Assembly: GCF_011046895.1 (NCBI RefSeq)
Contig: NZ_CP049250.1
Location: forward strand, 310,001-374,000
Origin: Rhizobium rhizoryzae
Lineage (GTDB): Bacteria; Pseudomonadota; Alphaproteobacteria; Rhizobiales; Rhizobiaceae
Direction of reading: 5' to 3'
DNA: 64,000 nucleotides
Positions within the stretch are counted from its first letter, which is position 1. Every line of letters begins with the position of its first letter. Below, in pieces: positions 25,441-33,916 of this stretch. Below the pieces are notes generated by a model, which was given only the letters and a program-made list of their open reading frames with translations, was not told where the DNA came from and did not search any database. The position numbers were made by a program, and so were the translations under genes.

Positions 25441-27315
25441 TCACCAAAGATCGACGTGACGGTTCACGTCCTTGTAGAGCAGATATCGGAAGCGCCCCGG
25501 TCCACCGGCATAGCAAGCCTGCGGGCAGAAGGCGCGCAGCCACATGAAATCTCCGGCTTCGACTTCTACCCAGTCATCGTTCAGGCGATAAACGGCCTTG
25601 CCTTCCAGAACATAGAGACCGTGCTCCATGACATGGGTTTCCATGAATGGAATGAGTGCACCCGGCTGGAAGGTCACGATATTCAGGTGCATGTCGTAGC
25701 GCACGTCCGCGGGATCGATAAAACGGGTGGTTGCCCATTTTCCATCGGTATCCGGCATGGCGGAAAGCTGGTGGTCATCCTCATGGCTGAAGATGGCAGG
25801 AGGCAGTTCCAGCCCCTCGACGGCCTGAAACTTCTTGCGCACCCAATGGAATTTGGCGAGGCTCTGGCTGTTGTTCTTCAGGGTCCATTTCGCCCCTGCA
25901 GGCAGATAGGCAAACGAGCCTTCGCGCAGCTCGTGAGCTGTGCCATCCAGCACTATGGTCATTTCGCCTTCGACCACGAAGATGGCTGCCTGGGCTGCCG
26001 CGTTCGGCTCGGGCCTTTCGCTGCCGCCACCGGGTGCGACCTCCATGATATACTGCGCGAAGGTCTCGGAAAAACCGGTCATCGGTCGGGCGATGATCCA
26101 GGCGCGCGTCGCATCCCAATGTGGCAGCACGCTGGTGACGATATCTGACATGACCCGCTTCGGGATGACTGCATAGGCCGTCTTGAACGTTGCCTTGCTC
26201 GACAGAAGCTCCGTCTGTCCCGGAAGTCCGCCCATGTTGGAATAGTATCGTCCTGATCTCATGCCCATGTCTCCGTCGGGTGATGCCCCGCCATGTTGTC
26301 TGACAGCGGCATCGATTCCCCCTGTCATATCCTCAAGCGAAGTCGAAATAAATCGAGAACTCATGGGCGCTTCGTCACCCCGCGCGGTCAAGCTGCGTCC
26401 GAGGATCCAGCCTTCCCAATCGCGGCAACCCACCAGATCCGGAACCCCTTCGGTGTGTCTCCCCTCAACGATCTCGATCATCGGAAACAGGCCCATCAGC
26501 GCGTCAAAGCGATCTTCGCCGCTAGCATCACTGCCGAAGCCATCGTCGATCATTTCGAGCAGACCGTCATCCGGTTGCAGATCCGGCCTTGCCGCGAACC
26601 ATTGTTGGATAGTGGGCGCGAACCGCTGCCGGTCCTCCTGCCTTCGCTTGCTCCACACCGGGCTTCGCGGAATGCCAATTTTCGCATAGGCATCCGCCGG
26701 ATAGCTTTCTGCGACCACTATCTTTTGAGCCCGAAACAGATCGGCCAGACCGCCATCGAAGGGCCAGATCCCGATCCTTTGACGAAAGGGCTGGATCAGT
26801 TCTCGCCACCCGGCAATTGCCGCCTTGCCCACCTGCGATGCACCCATGGTCCAGAACAGCATGGAGGGTGGCGAAAGGCCTGGAGCCGGACGCTCGCACA
26901 GACGCAGCAAATTCTCTTTCCCGATACCCAGGCCCTCGAACAGATGTGCCTGAAGCGTGCCGCCGGAGCGCGCCGGATAAAAGGGGCGCCTCAGCGAAAT
27001 CTCTGAAGGTTTGTCAGCGGGGCGAAACCAATCAGACCATTCATCGTGGCCAAGCACATCGAGCAGATCGCGAAAATTGCTGAAGCCGGTCTTTTCGCCA
27101 TAGGTCCTCGGAACACCGATCGGAAAGTCGAAACCAAAGAACACGCAACCATTCTCCTGGTTTTGCGCAGTGGCTCGATCAAACAGGGTGGTTGTCGGTC
27201 CAACTTTTTGAGGCTCGGAGATCAGCCAATCGTTTCCCTTACGACGGGCTACTGTCATCCACCGCTTTTCGTCGGCTATGCTCCAATCGCAGTGCACAAC
27301 ACAGGAAGGTTTCAT
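25441..27315 (-). CDS. DUF429-like domain joined to (S)-ureidoglycine aminohydrolase (bicupin)
   Basis: One uninterrupted frame of 624 residues. Residues 1-310 resemble DUF429, an RNase-H-like domain: acidic residues occur at Asp10 (HCDWS), Asp63 (GFDFPIG), in AESYPADAY and in GEDRFDALMGL. Residues 350-624 are a two-cupin ureidoglycine aminohydrolase (YlbA/AllE type), which releases ammonia from ureidoglycine in purine breakdown: LPGQTELLSSKATFKTAYAV, the first cupin near 430-490 and the second near 565-620 with HVMEHGLYVLEGKAVYRLND. An ATG at 26268 preceded by ACGGAGAC could start the aminohydrolase alone (275 residues). So this is either a true fusion, or two genes whose first lost its stop. 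The family normally has the second part alone. Confidence 0.8.
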   Translation of the reverse strand: MKPSCVVHCDWSIADEKRWMTVARRKGNDWLISEPQKVGPTTTLFDRATAQNQENGCVFFGFDFPIGVPRTYGEKTGFSNFRDLLDVLGHDEWSDWFRPADKPSEISLRRPFYPARSGGTLQAHLFEGLGIGKENLLRLCERPAPGLSPPSMLFWTMGASQVGKAAIAGWRELIQPFRQRIGIWPFDGGLADLFRAQKIVVAESYPADAYAKIGIPRSPVWSKRRQEDRQRFAPTIQQWFAARPDLQPDDGLLEMIDDGFGSDASGEDRFDALMGLFPMIEIVEGRHTEGVPDLVGCRDWEGWILGRSLTARGDEAPMSSRFISTSLEDMTGGIDAAVRQHGGASPDGDMGMRSGRYYSNMGGLPGQTELLSSKATFKTAYAVIPKRVMSDIVTSVLPHWDATRAWIIARPMTGFSETFAQYIMEVAPGGGSERPEPNAAAQAAIFVVEGEMTIVLDGTAHELREGSFAYLPAGAKWTLKNNSQSLAKFHWVRKKFQAVEGLELPPAIFSHEDDHQLSAMPDTDGKWATTRFIDPADVRYDMHLNIVTFQPGALIPFMETHVMEHGLYVLEGKAVYRLNDDWVEVEAGDFMWLRAFCPQACYAGGPGRFRYLLYKDVNRHVDLW

Positions 27316-27762
27316 GGACCCGTTTCCACCTCGTTCTCTTTATTGAACATTTGATCTTTCAACCTGTCTACTCAGTCAGCGCGACCTATGCTTCGATCCA
27401 TCCAGTGAGCAAATGCAACATGTGGGAAGCGCCTATCTTTGGACGCATTTTATATTGTAATTCAATTTTTCGATGCATTGCTTACTCTCTTAGACCAAAG
27501 TCGTTCTGATTCAGTCCTTGGGGCTGTGTTAGCTTCAAGCTCCCAGGTCATCGTTCTGGCGATGATGTAGACATAGCGCAAGCTTGATCCGGACATTCGG
27601 ACCGCGGGGCAAATGGAGGGCGTGCCGCCACGGGGGCACGTGAAAGCCTTGAGGCGGTAGAGGGCCGCACTCGGGGCAAGCGAAAGCTACGGAGGTGGCG
27701 ATCGCGATAGATGTTGAAAGACATTTTCCGGCCGGAAGGCCGGACACAAGGAGGAGGAATAC
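27316..27762. other. Intergenic region, 447 bases, with structured leader of the transporter gene
   Basis: The left 200 bases are AT-rich and could hold promoters for both divergent genes. The last ~170 bases before 27763 are GC-rich with several short hairpins, including CGTGCC...GGCACG and a perfect CCGGCC-GGAA-GGCCGG stem at 27728-27743 that ends five bases before the ribosome site AAGGAGGAGG. This could be a structured 5' leader; no known riboswitch class was recognised. Confidence 0.4.
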
Positions 27763-29556
27763 ATGGCAGCAATCGAGATGAATGCGAGGGACCGGTCACG
27801 GCCCATGACCGCAGAGGAAAAGAAGGTCATCATGGCCTCCTCTGCCGGGACAATCTTCGAGTGGTACGACTTTTATCTCTACGGTTCACTGGCAGCCATC
27901 ATCGGCGCCCAGTACTTTACCGCATTCCCGGAAGCCACGCGAAACGTGTTTGCGCTTCTGGCCTTTGCTGCCGGCTTCATCGTGCGTCCGTTCGGCGCGC
28001 TGGTGTTTGGAGCGCTGGGCGATCTCGTCGGCCGCAAGTACACCTTCCTGATGACTATTCTCATCATGGGCCTCTCGACCTTCCTCGTTGGCCTTCTGCC
28101 CGGCTACAACAGCTGGGGTGCTGCCGCACCGATCATCCTGATCGTGCTTCGCATGCTTCAGGGTCTGGCCCTTGGTGGTGAATATGGCGGTGCCGCGGTT
28201 TACGTGGCCGAACATGCGCCTTCCAACCAGCGTGGCTATTTCACAGCCTTCATCCAGACGACAGCGACGCTCGGCCTTCTGCTGTCGCTCGTGGTCATTC
28301 TGGCCGTGCAGAGCTATGTGAACGCCAACTGGGCTCCTACTGCGGTTCTCGATGCAGCCGGTGCTGCCATCATGAACCCGGATGGTACGCCACGCATGAT
28401 CAAGGCCTTCGATCTTTGGGGCTGGCGCATTCCGTTCCTCGGCTCGATCGTTCTGCTGCTGATTTCCCTTTATATCCGCATGCAGATGAACGAATCCCCT
28501 GCCTTCAAGAAGATGAAGGAAGAGGGTGCTGCCTCCAAGGCGCCGCTGCGTGAAGCATTCGGCACCTGGAAGAACGGCAAGTTTGCACTCATCGCACTCT
28601 TTGGTCTCGTCGCTGGTCAGGCCGTCGTCTGGTACTCCGGCCAGTTCTATGCACTGTTCTTCCTGCAGAACGTCATCAAGGTCGACAGCTTCACGGCAAA
28701 CGTCATGGTTGCCTGGTCGCTCATCCTCGGCACCGGTGGCTTCCTGTTCTTTGGTTCGCTGTCGGACAAGATCGGCCGCAAGCCAATCATCCTCGCAGGC
28801 TGCCTGATTGCGGCACTGACCTACAAGTTCGTGTTCCCGATGCTGACGCAGGTCGCCAACCCGGCACTCCATGCGGCACAGCAGACTATCGTCACTGTCA
28901 CCGCAGCTCCTGGCGATTGCTCGTTCCAGTTCAACCCGGTCGGCACTGCCAAGTTCACGTCTTCTTGCGATATCGCCAAGTCGACGCTTGCCCGTTCCTC
29001 GGTCAACTACACCTCGGTGCAGGACCCCGCGGCAACGGTTGCACAGGTGAAGATCGGCGACACGGTCATCCCGTCCTATGACGCGACCAAGCTGGCAGGC
29101 GATGCTGCCAAGACGGCTCCGGCCGCCTTCACAAAGTCTGTCAATGATGCCCTGACGGCTGCCGGATACCCGGCTTCCGCCGACAAGAATACGACTGTCA
29201 TCAAGGCCGCGCATTTCTTCGACATCTTCAGCGGCCAGAAGATTACCGTGGTCCTGATCCTGACCTACCTCATCATCCTGGTGACGATGGTCTATGCCCC
29301 GATTGCAGCCATGCTGGTCGAACTCTTCCCGACACGCATTCGCTACTCCGGCCTCTCCCTGCCATACCACATCGGTAACGGCTGGTTCGGCGGCCTGATG
29401 CCTGCAACGGCCTTCGCGATCTCTGCGCAGACGGGCAACGTCTATGGTGGTCTGTGGTACCCGATCATTATCGCAGGTGCGACTGTCGTCATCGGTGCAC
29501 TGCTGGTTCCGGGCAACACCCACAAGAAGGATATCTTTGCGGACGACGCACAGTAA
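27763..29556 (+). CDS. MHS-type major facilitator transporter with long extracytoplasmic insert
   Basis: 597 residues; AAGGAGGAGG before the ATG predicts strong translation. N-terminal AGTIFEWYDFYLYG, GDLVGRKYT at 86-94, RMLQGLALGGEYGGAAVY and ELFPTRIRYSGLS mark the metabolite:proton symporter (ShiA/ProP/KgtP-like) branch, inner membrane, 12 helices. Usual members have 420-550 residues; here a ~125-residue polar insert (about 365-490) sits between the eighth and ninth helices and contains two cysteines (386, 402) that could form a disulfide outside the cytoplasm. Substrate probably a carboxylate or amino compound used by the neighbouring enzymes (inference). Confidence 0.9.
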   Translation: MAAIEMNARDRSRPMTAEEKKVIMASSAGTIFEWYDFYLYGSLAAIIGAQYFTAFPEATRNVFALLAFAAGFIVRPFGALVFGALGDLVGRKYTFLMTILIMGLSTFLVGLLPGYNSWGAAAPIILIVLRMLQGLALGGEYGGAAVYVAEHAPSNQRGYFTAFIQTTATLGLLLSLVVILAVQSYVNANWAPTAVLDAAGAAIMNPDGTPRMIKAFDLWGWRIPFLGSIVLLLISLYIRMQMNESPAFKKMKEEGAASKAPLREAFGTWKNGKFALIALFGLVAGQAVVWYSGQFYALFFLQNVIKVDSFTANVMVAWSLILGTGGFLFFGSLSDKIGRKPIILAGCLIAALTYKFVFPMLTQVANPALHAAQQTIVTVTAAPGDCSFQFNPVGTAKFTSSCDIAKSTLARSSVNYTSVQDPAATVAQVKIGDTVIPSYDATKLAGDAAKTAPAAFTKSVNDALTAAGYPASADKNTTVIKAAHFFDIFSGQKITVVLILTYLIILVTMVYAPIAAMLVELFPTRIRYSGLSLPYHIGNGWFGGLMPATAFAISAQTGNVYGGLWYPIIIAGATVVIGALLVPGNTHKKDIFADDAQ

Positions 29557-29584
29557 TCCAGGCGGTTCCTCTTGAAGGAATGCG

Positions 29585-29616
29585 ACAGGCTGGCCTCACC
29601 GCCAGCCTGTTTTTTA
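29585..29616 (+). terminator. Intrinsic terminator of the transporter gene
   Basis: Perfect 10-base stem ACAGGCTGGC with six-base loop, followed by six T; 28 bases after the stop. Confidence 0.92.
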
Positions 29617-29864
29617 TTGGTGAGTATTCAACACACAGAATAGCTTAAATTATTGATTTATAATAAGAATTCGCGCTGCCGACGAAGACTGGAAACACGC
29701 AAAACGGGTGCTATAAAAGCAGCATCGAGGGCCAAGCAGCAAGTGCCGCACCAGCCGGTACTGACACGTGAGGATGAGCCACACGTGCCGAGGCAGAGGC
29801 TCTGCCCTCGAACAGGAGTGATTAGGATGGGCTTACCTATCGTGATCGCGATTGAGCTAAGAAA

Positions 29865-29898
29865 AACCCGGACGAGCTGGTTAATTCGCGTCCGGGTT
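29865..29898 (-). terminator. Intrinsic terminator for leftward transcription
   Basis: Stem AACCCGGACG with its exact complement around a 14-base loop. On the minus strand the stem is followed by a TTT run, so it fits a terminator for the gene at 30003-30278. Confidence 0.75.
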
Positions 29899-29921
29899 CA
29901 ATTCTTCGCATAATCGAAACA

Positions 29922-29949
29922 GAGGTCAGAAGTTCGAGCTTCTGACCTC
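29922..29949. terminator. Perfect 11-base hairpin
   Basis: GAGGTCAGAAG and its exact complement around TTCGAG. It is closer to the stop at 30003 than the preceding terminator and could act with it; T-tract weak in both directions. Confidence 0.5.
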
Positions 29950-30002
29950 ACTCCTGAAAGATATCTTGGCGGCAGATGAGTTTCAAGTCTCTCCCGAATT
30001 CT

Positions 30003-30278
30003 CTACCGCTTCTGCTTTTCCCAGAAGAACCAGCCAACCAGAAAGACGCCGAGGATAAGGGCATTGGAAACGATGCCGAGGCCGATGGACGTGAAACGCG
30101 CAACCTCTGCGCTGGCCGCCGTGGTCATGGGCAGCAGGATCGCAACGAAGACCACGCCCATGGCTAGAGGCGCCTTCATGCCCATCGTATCGCGGGTGCG
30201 GATCGCCGTGACGAGCAGGAAGAACATCATCCCGATTCGAAACGGATCTGTCAGTTGCGAAACTAGAATATCTGCCAT
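30003..30278 (-). CDS. Small integral membrane protein
   Basis: 91 residues with three predicted membrane segments: about 15-28 (IGMMFFLLVTAI), 35-58 (APLAMGVVFVAILLPMTTAA) and 66-86 (IGLGIVSNALILGVFLVGWF), ending in a basic tail EKQKR. A strong GGGGGAGAG ribosome site precedes the ATG. No function is recognised; similar short proteins are seen in rhizobial genomes as hypothetical proteins. Single gene with its own terminator. Confidence 0.75.
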   Translation of the reverse strand: MADILVSQLTDPFRIGMMFFLLVTAIRTRDTMGMKAPLAMGVVFVAILLPMTTAASAEVARFTSIGLGIVSNALILGVFLVGWFFWEKQKR

Positions 30279-30380
30279 CGCTCTCCCCCCTAAACAATTG
30301 GTTCGCTTTCATAAACTGAAAGTGCGCCCAAGTCTTGCAAAAGAGTTGTGAGGCAAGCAGCAACCACGTCATCATTGAAA

Positions 30381-30407
30381 AAGCCGACGGAGAGACCCCG
30401 TCGGCTT
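30381..30407 (-). terminator. Intrinsic terminator of the aldehyde dehydrogenase gene
   Basis: Stem AAGCCGACGG with exact complement and seven-base loop; on the minus strand followed by a T5 run. Located 23 bases after the stop. Confidence 0.9.
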
Positions 30408-30429
30408 GATCGTTTACCTGATGGATGAC

Positions 30430-31863
30430 TTAAGCCAGCGTATAGGCGGTCTTGACGACTGTGAAGAATTCCGCCGCGTATTTTCCCTGCTCGCGCGGGC
30501 CGAAGGAGGAAGCCTTCCGGCCACCGAAGGGCACGTGGAAATCGACGCCAGCGGTCGGAAGGTTGACCATGACCATGCCGGCTTCCGAATCGCGCTTGAA
30601 ATGGGTGGCATGCTTCAGGCTGGTCGTGGCGATGCCGGCAGACAGGCCGAATGGCGTATCATTGGCAACCGCCAAAGCTTCCTCGTAGTCCTTGACGCGA
30701 ATGACGGCAGCAACAGGCCCAAAGATCTCTTCGCGCGAGATGCGCATCTGGTTTGTTGCTTCGGTGAACAGCGTCGGCTGCAGGTAGAAGCCGGGGGTAT
30801 CGCGTTCGATACGCTCTCCACCAAAGGCGAGTTTGGCGCCCTCCTGCTTGCCGATTTCGATGTAATCGCAATCCTGCTGGAGCTGCTTCTCATCGACCAC
30901 CGGGCCAATATGCGTTCCATCCTTCAGCGCGTGATCGACGTTCAGCTTGCTCAAACGTTCTGTCAAAGCAGCCACGAACTTGTCGTGAATACCTTCCGTG
31001 ACGATGAGGCGCGAAGAGGCAGTGCAGCGCTGGCCCGTGGAGAAGAAGCCGGAATTGGCAGCCGCTTCGACAGCAACGCCGAGATCTGCATCATCCAGAA
31101 CCACCATCGGGTTTTTGCCGCCCATTTCCAGTTGGAACTTGCGATTATGCTCGATGGAAGACAGCGCCACGCGTTTGCCGGTTCCGGTGGAGCCGGTAAA
31201 TGTGATGCCTGCGAGATCCGGGCTATCCAGCATGGCCTGACCAACGACAGAGCCGCGGCCCATCACAAGGTTCAGCACGCCTTTCGGCAGACCCGCACGG
31301 TGTAGAATGTCGACGATGGCCCAAGAGCAACCGGGAACCAGATCCGCTGGCTTGAAGACCACCGTGTTTCCATAGGCAAGTGCCGGGGCAATCTTCCAGG
31401 CGGGAATGGCGATCGGGAAGTTCCACGGCGTGATGATGCCGATCGGCCCCAGCGGCTCGCGCGTTATTTCGACTCCGATGTTCGGGCGCGCGGACGGTAG
31501 CACTTCGCCTGCCAGACGCAGGGTTTCACCGGCAAAGAAATCGAAGATCTGCGCGGCGCGAATGGTCTCGCCAATGCCTTCCGGCAAGGTTTTGCCTTCT
31601 TCCTGCGAAAGGAGGCGTCCGAGCTCTTCCTTGCGGGCGAGGATCTCATCCGCCGTCTTCTTCAAAATCGCGTGGCGCTCCAGAATGCCGGAACGGGACC
31701 AGGCCGGGAATGCTGCTTTTGCCGCGGCAATAGCCGCTTTGGCATCGTCAGCCGAGGCCTGTGCATAAATGCCCACGACGTTCTTGGTATCGGATGGATT
31801 GATGTTTTCCGAACCTTGTTTGCCGACCCATTCACCGGCAATGAGATTTTGATGGATGGTCAC
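30430..31863 (-). CDS. NAD(P)-dependent aldehyde dehydrogenase
   Basis: 477 residues, normal for the ALDH superfamily. Catalytic Cys280 in GQRCTAS, general base Glu246 in LEMGGKN, oxyanion Asn148 in TPWNFP, and the nucleotide-binding FTGSTGTGK at 222-230 are all present, so it is a non-acylating hydrolytic dehydrogenase. The sequence suits the semialdehyde dehydrogenase branch (succinate or 2-oxoglutarate semialdehyde). Together with the transporter and aminotransferase to the left it may oxidise the aldehyde formed from an amino compound. An inverted repeat at 31940-31976 upstream may be its operator. Confidence 0.92.
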   Translation of the reverse strand: MTIHQNLIAGEWVGKQGSENINPSDTKNVVGIYAQASADDAKAAIAAAKAAFPAWSRSGILERHAILKKTADEILARKEELGRLLSQEEGKTLPEGIGETIRAAQIFDFFAGETLRLAGEVLPSARPNIGVEITREPLGPIGIITPWNFPIAIPAWKIAPALAYGNTVVFKPADLVPGCSWAIVDILHRAGLPKGVLNLVMGRGSVVGQAMLDSPDLAGITFTGSTGTGKRVALSSIEHNRKFQLEMGGKNPMVVLDDADLGVAVEAAANSGFFSTGQRCTASSRLIVTEGIHDKFVAALTERLSKLNVDHALKDGTHIGPVVDEKQLQQDCDYIEIGKQEGAKLAFGGERIERDTPGFYLQPTLFTEATNQMRISREEIFGPVAAVIRVKDYEEALAVANDTPFGLSAGIATTSLKHATHFKRDSEAGMVMVNLPTAGVDFHVPFGGRKASSFGPREQGKYAAEFFTVVKTAYTLA

Positions 31864-31939
31864 GAATGCCTCCCTTTCGCTAGGTGCTTTTCACAGTAAT
31901 TCCACGATCCGGCAGCCGCCGGATCAGCATCGACCCCTC

Positions 31940-31976
31940 ACTTATCATATATCTCAGTCAAATAAATATGATAAGT
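31940..31976. promoter_or_regulatory. Inverted repeat upstream of the aldehyde dehydrogenase gene
   Basis: Perfect 11-base arms ACTTATCATAT and its complement, 15 bases apart, about 77 bases before the start at 31863, in an AT-rich stretch of the 324-base gap before rpsU. Likely a regulator site overlapping the promoter; the regulator is not in the window's immediate vicinity. The rest of the gap shows nothing recognisable except the rpsU ribosome site. Confidence 0.55.
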
Positions 31977-32187
31977 TGATTTAAGCATCGGTTCAACCCG
32001 CTGGCCCTGTCAGGGTTGAAGGTTTTTGAGCGCGCCCTACATAAGTTGTGACATGAGATCGTCGATCGACGACATGGCGATGCAGGCACATGTCAACTTC
32101 AGCTGACGCGCGCCGATCTTGATACCATTAGCATAGGATCGGTAACGGGCTGCAAGGTTTGAACGGTCACGATGCAAAGGAGATGTT

Positions 32188-32430
32188 TTGCAGGTTCTAG
32201 TTCGAGATAACAATGTCGATCAGGCCCTCCGGGTCTTGAAGAAGAAGATGCAGCGTGAAGGTATCTTCCGGGAAATCAAGGCGCGCAGCGCCTATGAAAA
32301 GCCGTCCGAAAAGCGCGCACGAGAAAAGTCCGAAGCCATCCGTCGCCAGCGTAAGCTTGCGCGAAAGAAGGCACAGCGTGAAGGCCTTCTGCCGGCGCCC
32401 AAGAAAGCAGTTGGCCGAGGAGGCCGCTGA
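32188..32430 (+). CDS. rpsU: 30S ribosomal protein S21
   Basis: 80 residues from a TTG at 32188 preceded by [28 protein letters not shown] is the standard bS21 N-terminus in rhizobia, followed by a strongly basic helix and a C-terminal basic tail. Binds the 3' end of 16S rRNA in the small subunit. The next small gene follows 44 bases later, and both end at the terminator at 32679. Confidence 0.95.
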   Translation: MQVLVRDNNVDQALRVLKKKMQREGIFREIKARSAYEKPSEKRAREKSEAIRRQRKLARKKAQREGLLPAPKKAVGRGGR

Positions 32431-32474
32431 TCGGGCGATTTTGCAATTCCGTTTGACGAGAAAGGTAGGTCCCA

Positions 32475-32660
32475 ATGTCCATGGAAGAAGCGACTTTAAC
32501 CCCCGCCAAGCTCTCGCCGCGCGACCGGGCGGAAGCGACAGACAGGGCGGCGAAGGCCATTATCGACTCTGAGGCGATTGCTCGGGAAAAGAAAACCGAG
32601 AAACTTCGCGCCATGCGAATGGCGAGGGCAACGTCCCAACCCGTCAAGACCAAGCGGTAA
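32475..32660 (+). CDS. Small basic hypothetical protein
   Basis: 61 residues, highly charged (MSMEEATLTPAKLSPRDRAE, then a Lys/Arg-rich tail), without membrane or signal segments; probably helical. No family recognised. It sits between rpsU and a strong terminator, suggesting cotranscription with rpsU. A TAGGT/GGTCC purine region precedes the ATG but the ribosome site is weak. Confidence 0.6.
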   Translation: MSMEEATLTPAKLSPRDRAEATDRAAKAIIDSEAIAREKKTEKLRAMRMARATSQPVKTKR

Positions 32661-32678
32661 TCCTGCGACTGAAAAGAC

Positions 32679-32707
32679 GAAGCGGCCGACGAGCCGCTTC
32701 TTTTTTT
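32679..32707 (+). terminator. Intrinsic terminator of the rpsU unit
   Basis: Perfect stem GAAGCGGC with six-base loop, followed by seven T. Confidence 0.92.
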
Positions 32708-32734
32708 GCGCTTTCAAGCGAGATATCGACGGCG

Positions 32735-33079
32735 TCAACCGCCCTGCTGGACTGGGGATTGCCCTGGCTTGATAACGGGCATATTGCCTGTCTGGGGCGC
32801 TGGTTCCACAAGTTCTTGGTCGCCTGTCGCAGGTGGTTTCAGAACTCCTTTGCAATCCGCCAGGCTACCACTCAGGCTTTGCGAAGAAGCATGCTCGTTC
32901 GCGGATTGGCCATTGGCTGCCTGACCGTTCTGGGACAATTGTTGTGGTGGCACTTGGCATTTTGTCGTACCACTGGGCGTCTGCGCAAAAGTGCTTGCCG
33001 GGACAAGCAAGCTCATCGAGGTAAGTATCGCGATGCAACTGACGCGAAGACCGGCTCGGGATGTGTTGGTCATCTCCAT
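32735..33079 (-). CDS. Small secreted hypothetical protein
   Basis: 114 residues with a clear signal peptide: basic N-region, hydrophobic SCIAILTSMSLLVPAS, and cleavage near 33 (TFAQ/TP). The mature part is short, rich in Gln, Ser, Pro and Gly, with two cysteines (KCQVP and DCKG) that could pair in the periplasm. AGGAGG precedes the ATG. Function unknown. Divergent from the ECF sigma gene. Confidence 0.7.
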   Translation of the reverse strand: MEMTNTSRAGLRVSCIAILTSMSLLVPASTFAQTPSGTTKCQVPPQQLSQNGQAANGQSANEHASSQSLSGSLADCKGVLKPPATGDQELVEPAPQTGNMPVIKPGQSPVQQGG

Positions 33080-33220
33080 TTCTGCATCCTCCTTGCTACC
33101 ACAACTGCATCAGCCAGAATGAGGTTCCCGATATTCCCTACGGCACTATCCCGAACTGTCGTGTGATCGGAGACGACCTTGTACTAAAGCAGACAATGTA
33201 TCGTGTTTTCAGCATTTCCG

Positions 33221-33245
33221 GGAACTATGCGCCACACCCCTTGTT
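33221..33245 (+). promoter_or_regulatory. EcfG-type promoter candidate before the ECF sigma gene
   Basis: GGAAC, 16 bases, TGTT: one mismatch from the alphaproteobacterial general-stress consensus GGAAC-N16/17-CGTT. It ends 30 bases before the sigma factor start, suggesting self-regulation or control by another EcfG. Confidence 0.5.
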
Positions 33246-33275
33246 TGAGGTCGAGAGGGAATGGAGGCAGACATC

Positions 33276-33767
33276 ATGACCAATGTGAACGGACGCGATC
33301 GTGTGCAGGCAGAGATGGTACAGTTGATACCAGCACTCAGATCATTCGCTAGACGACTGGACAGAAGCCCGACCAATGTTGACGATCTCGTGCAGGAAAC
33401 CTTGACGCGCGCCTTGGCGAACCTCGACAAGTTTCAAGAAGGGACCAGCCTGAAATCTTGGATGTTTACGATCCTGCGCAACACGTTCTGCACAAAATTC
33501 GGATTATCAAAGCGTGAGACCGTAGGCCTGGAGGATTGCGCATCGGCACGGCCCACCGTCAATGCGCCACAGGAATGGTCTGTCCGCGCCCACGAGTTTC
33601 ACCGCGCCCTGCTTAGTCTTCCAGAACATTATCGGGATGCCGTCGACATCATCCTGCTGCAGGGCCAGAGCTACGAGGTTGCAGCCGAACGGTGCGGGTG
33701 CCCTGTTGGCACGATCAAGAGCCGGGTCAACCGCGCTAGGGCTCAACTGGCATCGCAGTTGAACTAG
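33276..33767 (+). CDS. ECF sigma factor, EcfG-like
   Basis: 163 residues from the ATG at 33276, with GGAGG eight bases upstream; the ATG at 33261 is too close to its purine run. Region 2 (FARRLDRSPTNVDDLVQETL to SWMFTILRNTF) and region 4 (LPEHYRDAVDIILLQGQSYE to CGCPVGTIKSRVNRARAQL) are both present. The DDLVQETL...FQEGT...LRAW-like pattern and VGTIKSRVNRAR match the EcfG group that drives the alphaproteobacterial general stress response. No nepR/phyR genes are adjacent, so this is probably a secondary, lone EcfG-like factor. Confidence 0.88.
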   Translation: MTNVNGRDRVQAEMVQLIPALRSFARRLDRSPTNVDDLVQETLTRALANLDKFQEGTSLKSWMFTILRNTFCTKFGLSKRETVGLEDCASARPTVNAPQEWSVRAHEFHRALLSLPEHYRDAVDIILLQGQSYEVAAERCGCPVGTIKSRVNRARAQLASQLN

Positions 33768-33916
33768 GTAGAATATTGATAGACTGACATCGAGGGCGGC
33801 CACGGCTGCCCTTTTTCATGTCGACCAGAGCGAGGCACATAGGCAAAAATTTGTAATATGACTCGCTTAGCACATCATATAAGATGAGCTCTTTCTTTCT
33901 TGGGGAGGAGACGATC

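Larger units (their letters stand above)
29617..30002. other. Intergenic region, 386 bases, with two hairpins
   Basis: No gene is supported. It holds two perfect hairpins (29865-29898 and 29922-29949) that probably end leftward transcription of the small membrane protein gene. Confidence 0.5.

Noticed and set aside
27886-29523. 545-residue open frame on the minus strand opposite the MHS transporter
   Set aside because: Antisense shadow of a GC-rich gene; composition is Asp/Arg/His-rich without any domain, and the plus-strand gene is certain.
29827-29911. Leader peptide frame starting MGLPIVIAIELRK
   Set aside because: It overlaps a hairpin that fits a terminator for the opposite strand, and no gene follows in the same direction.
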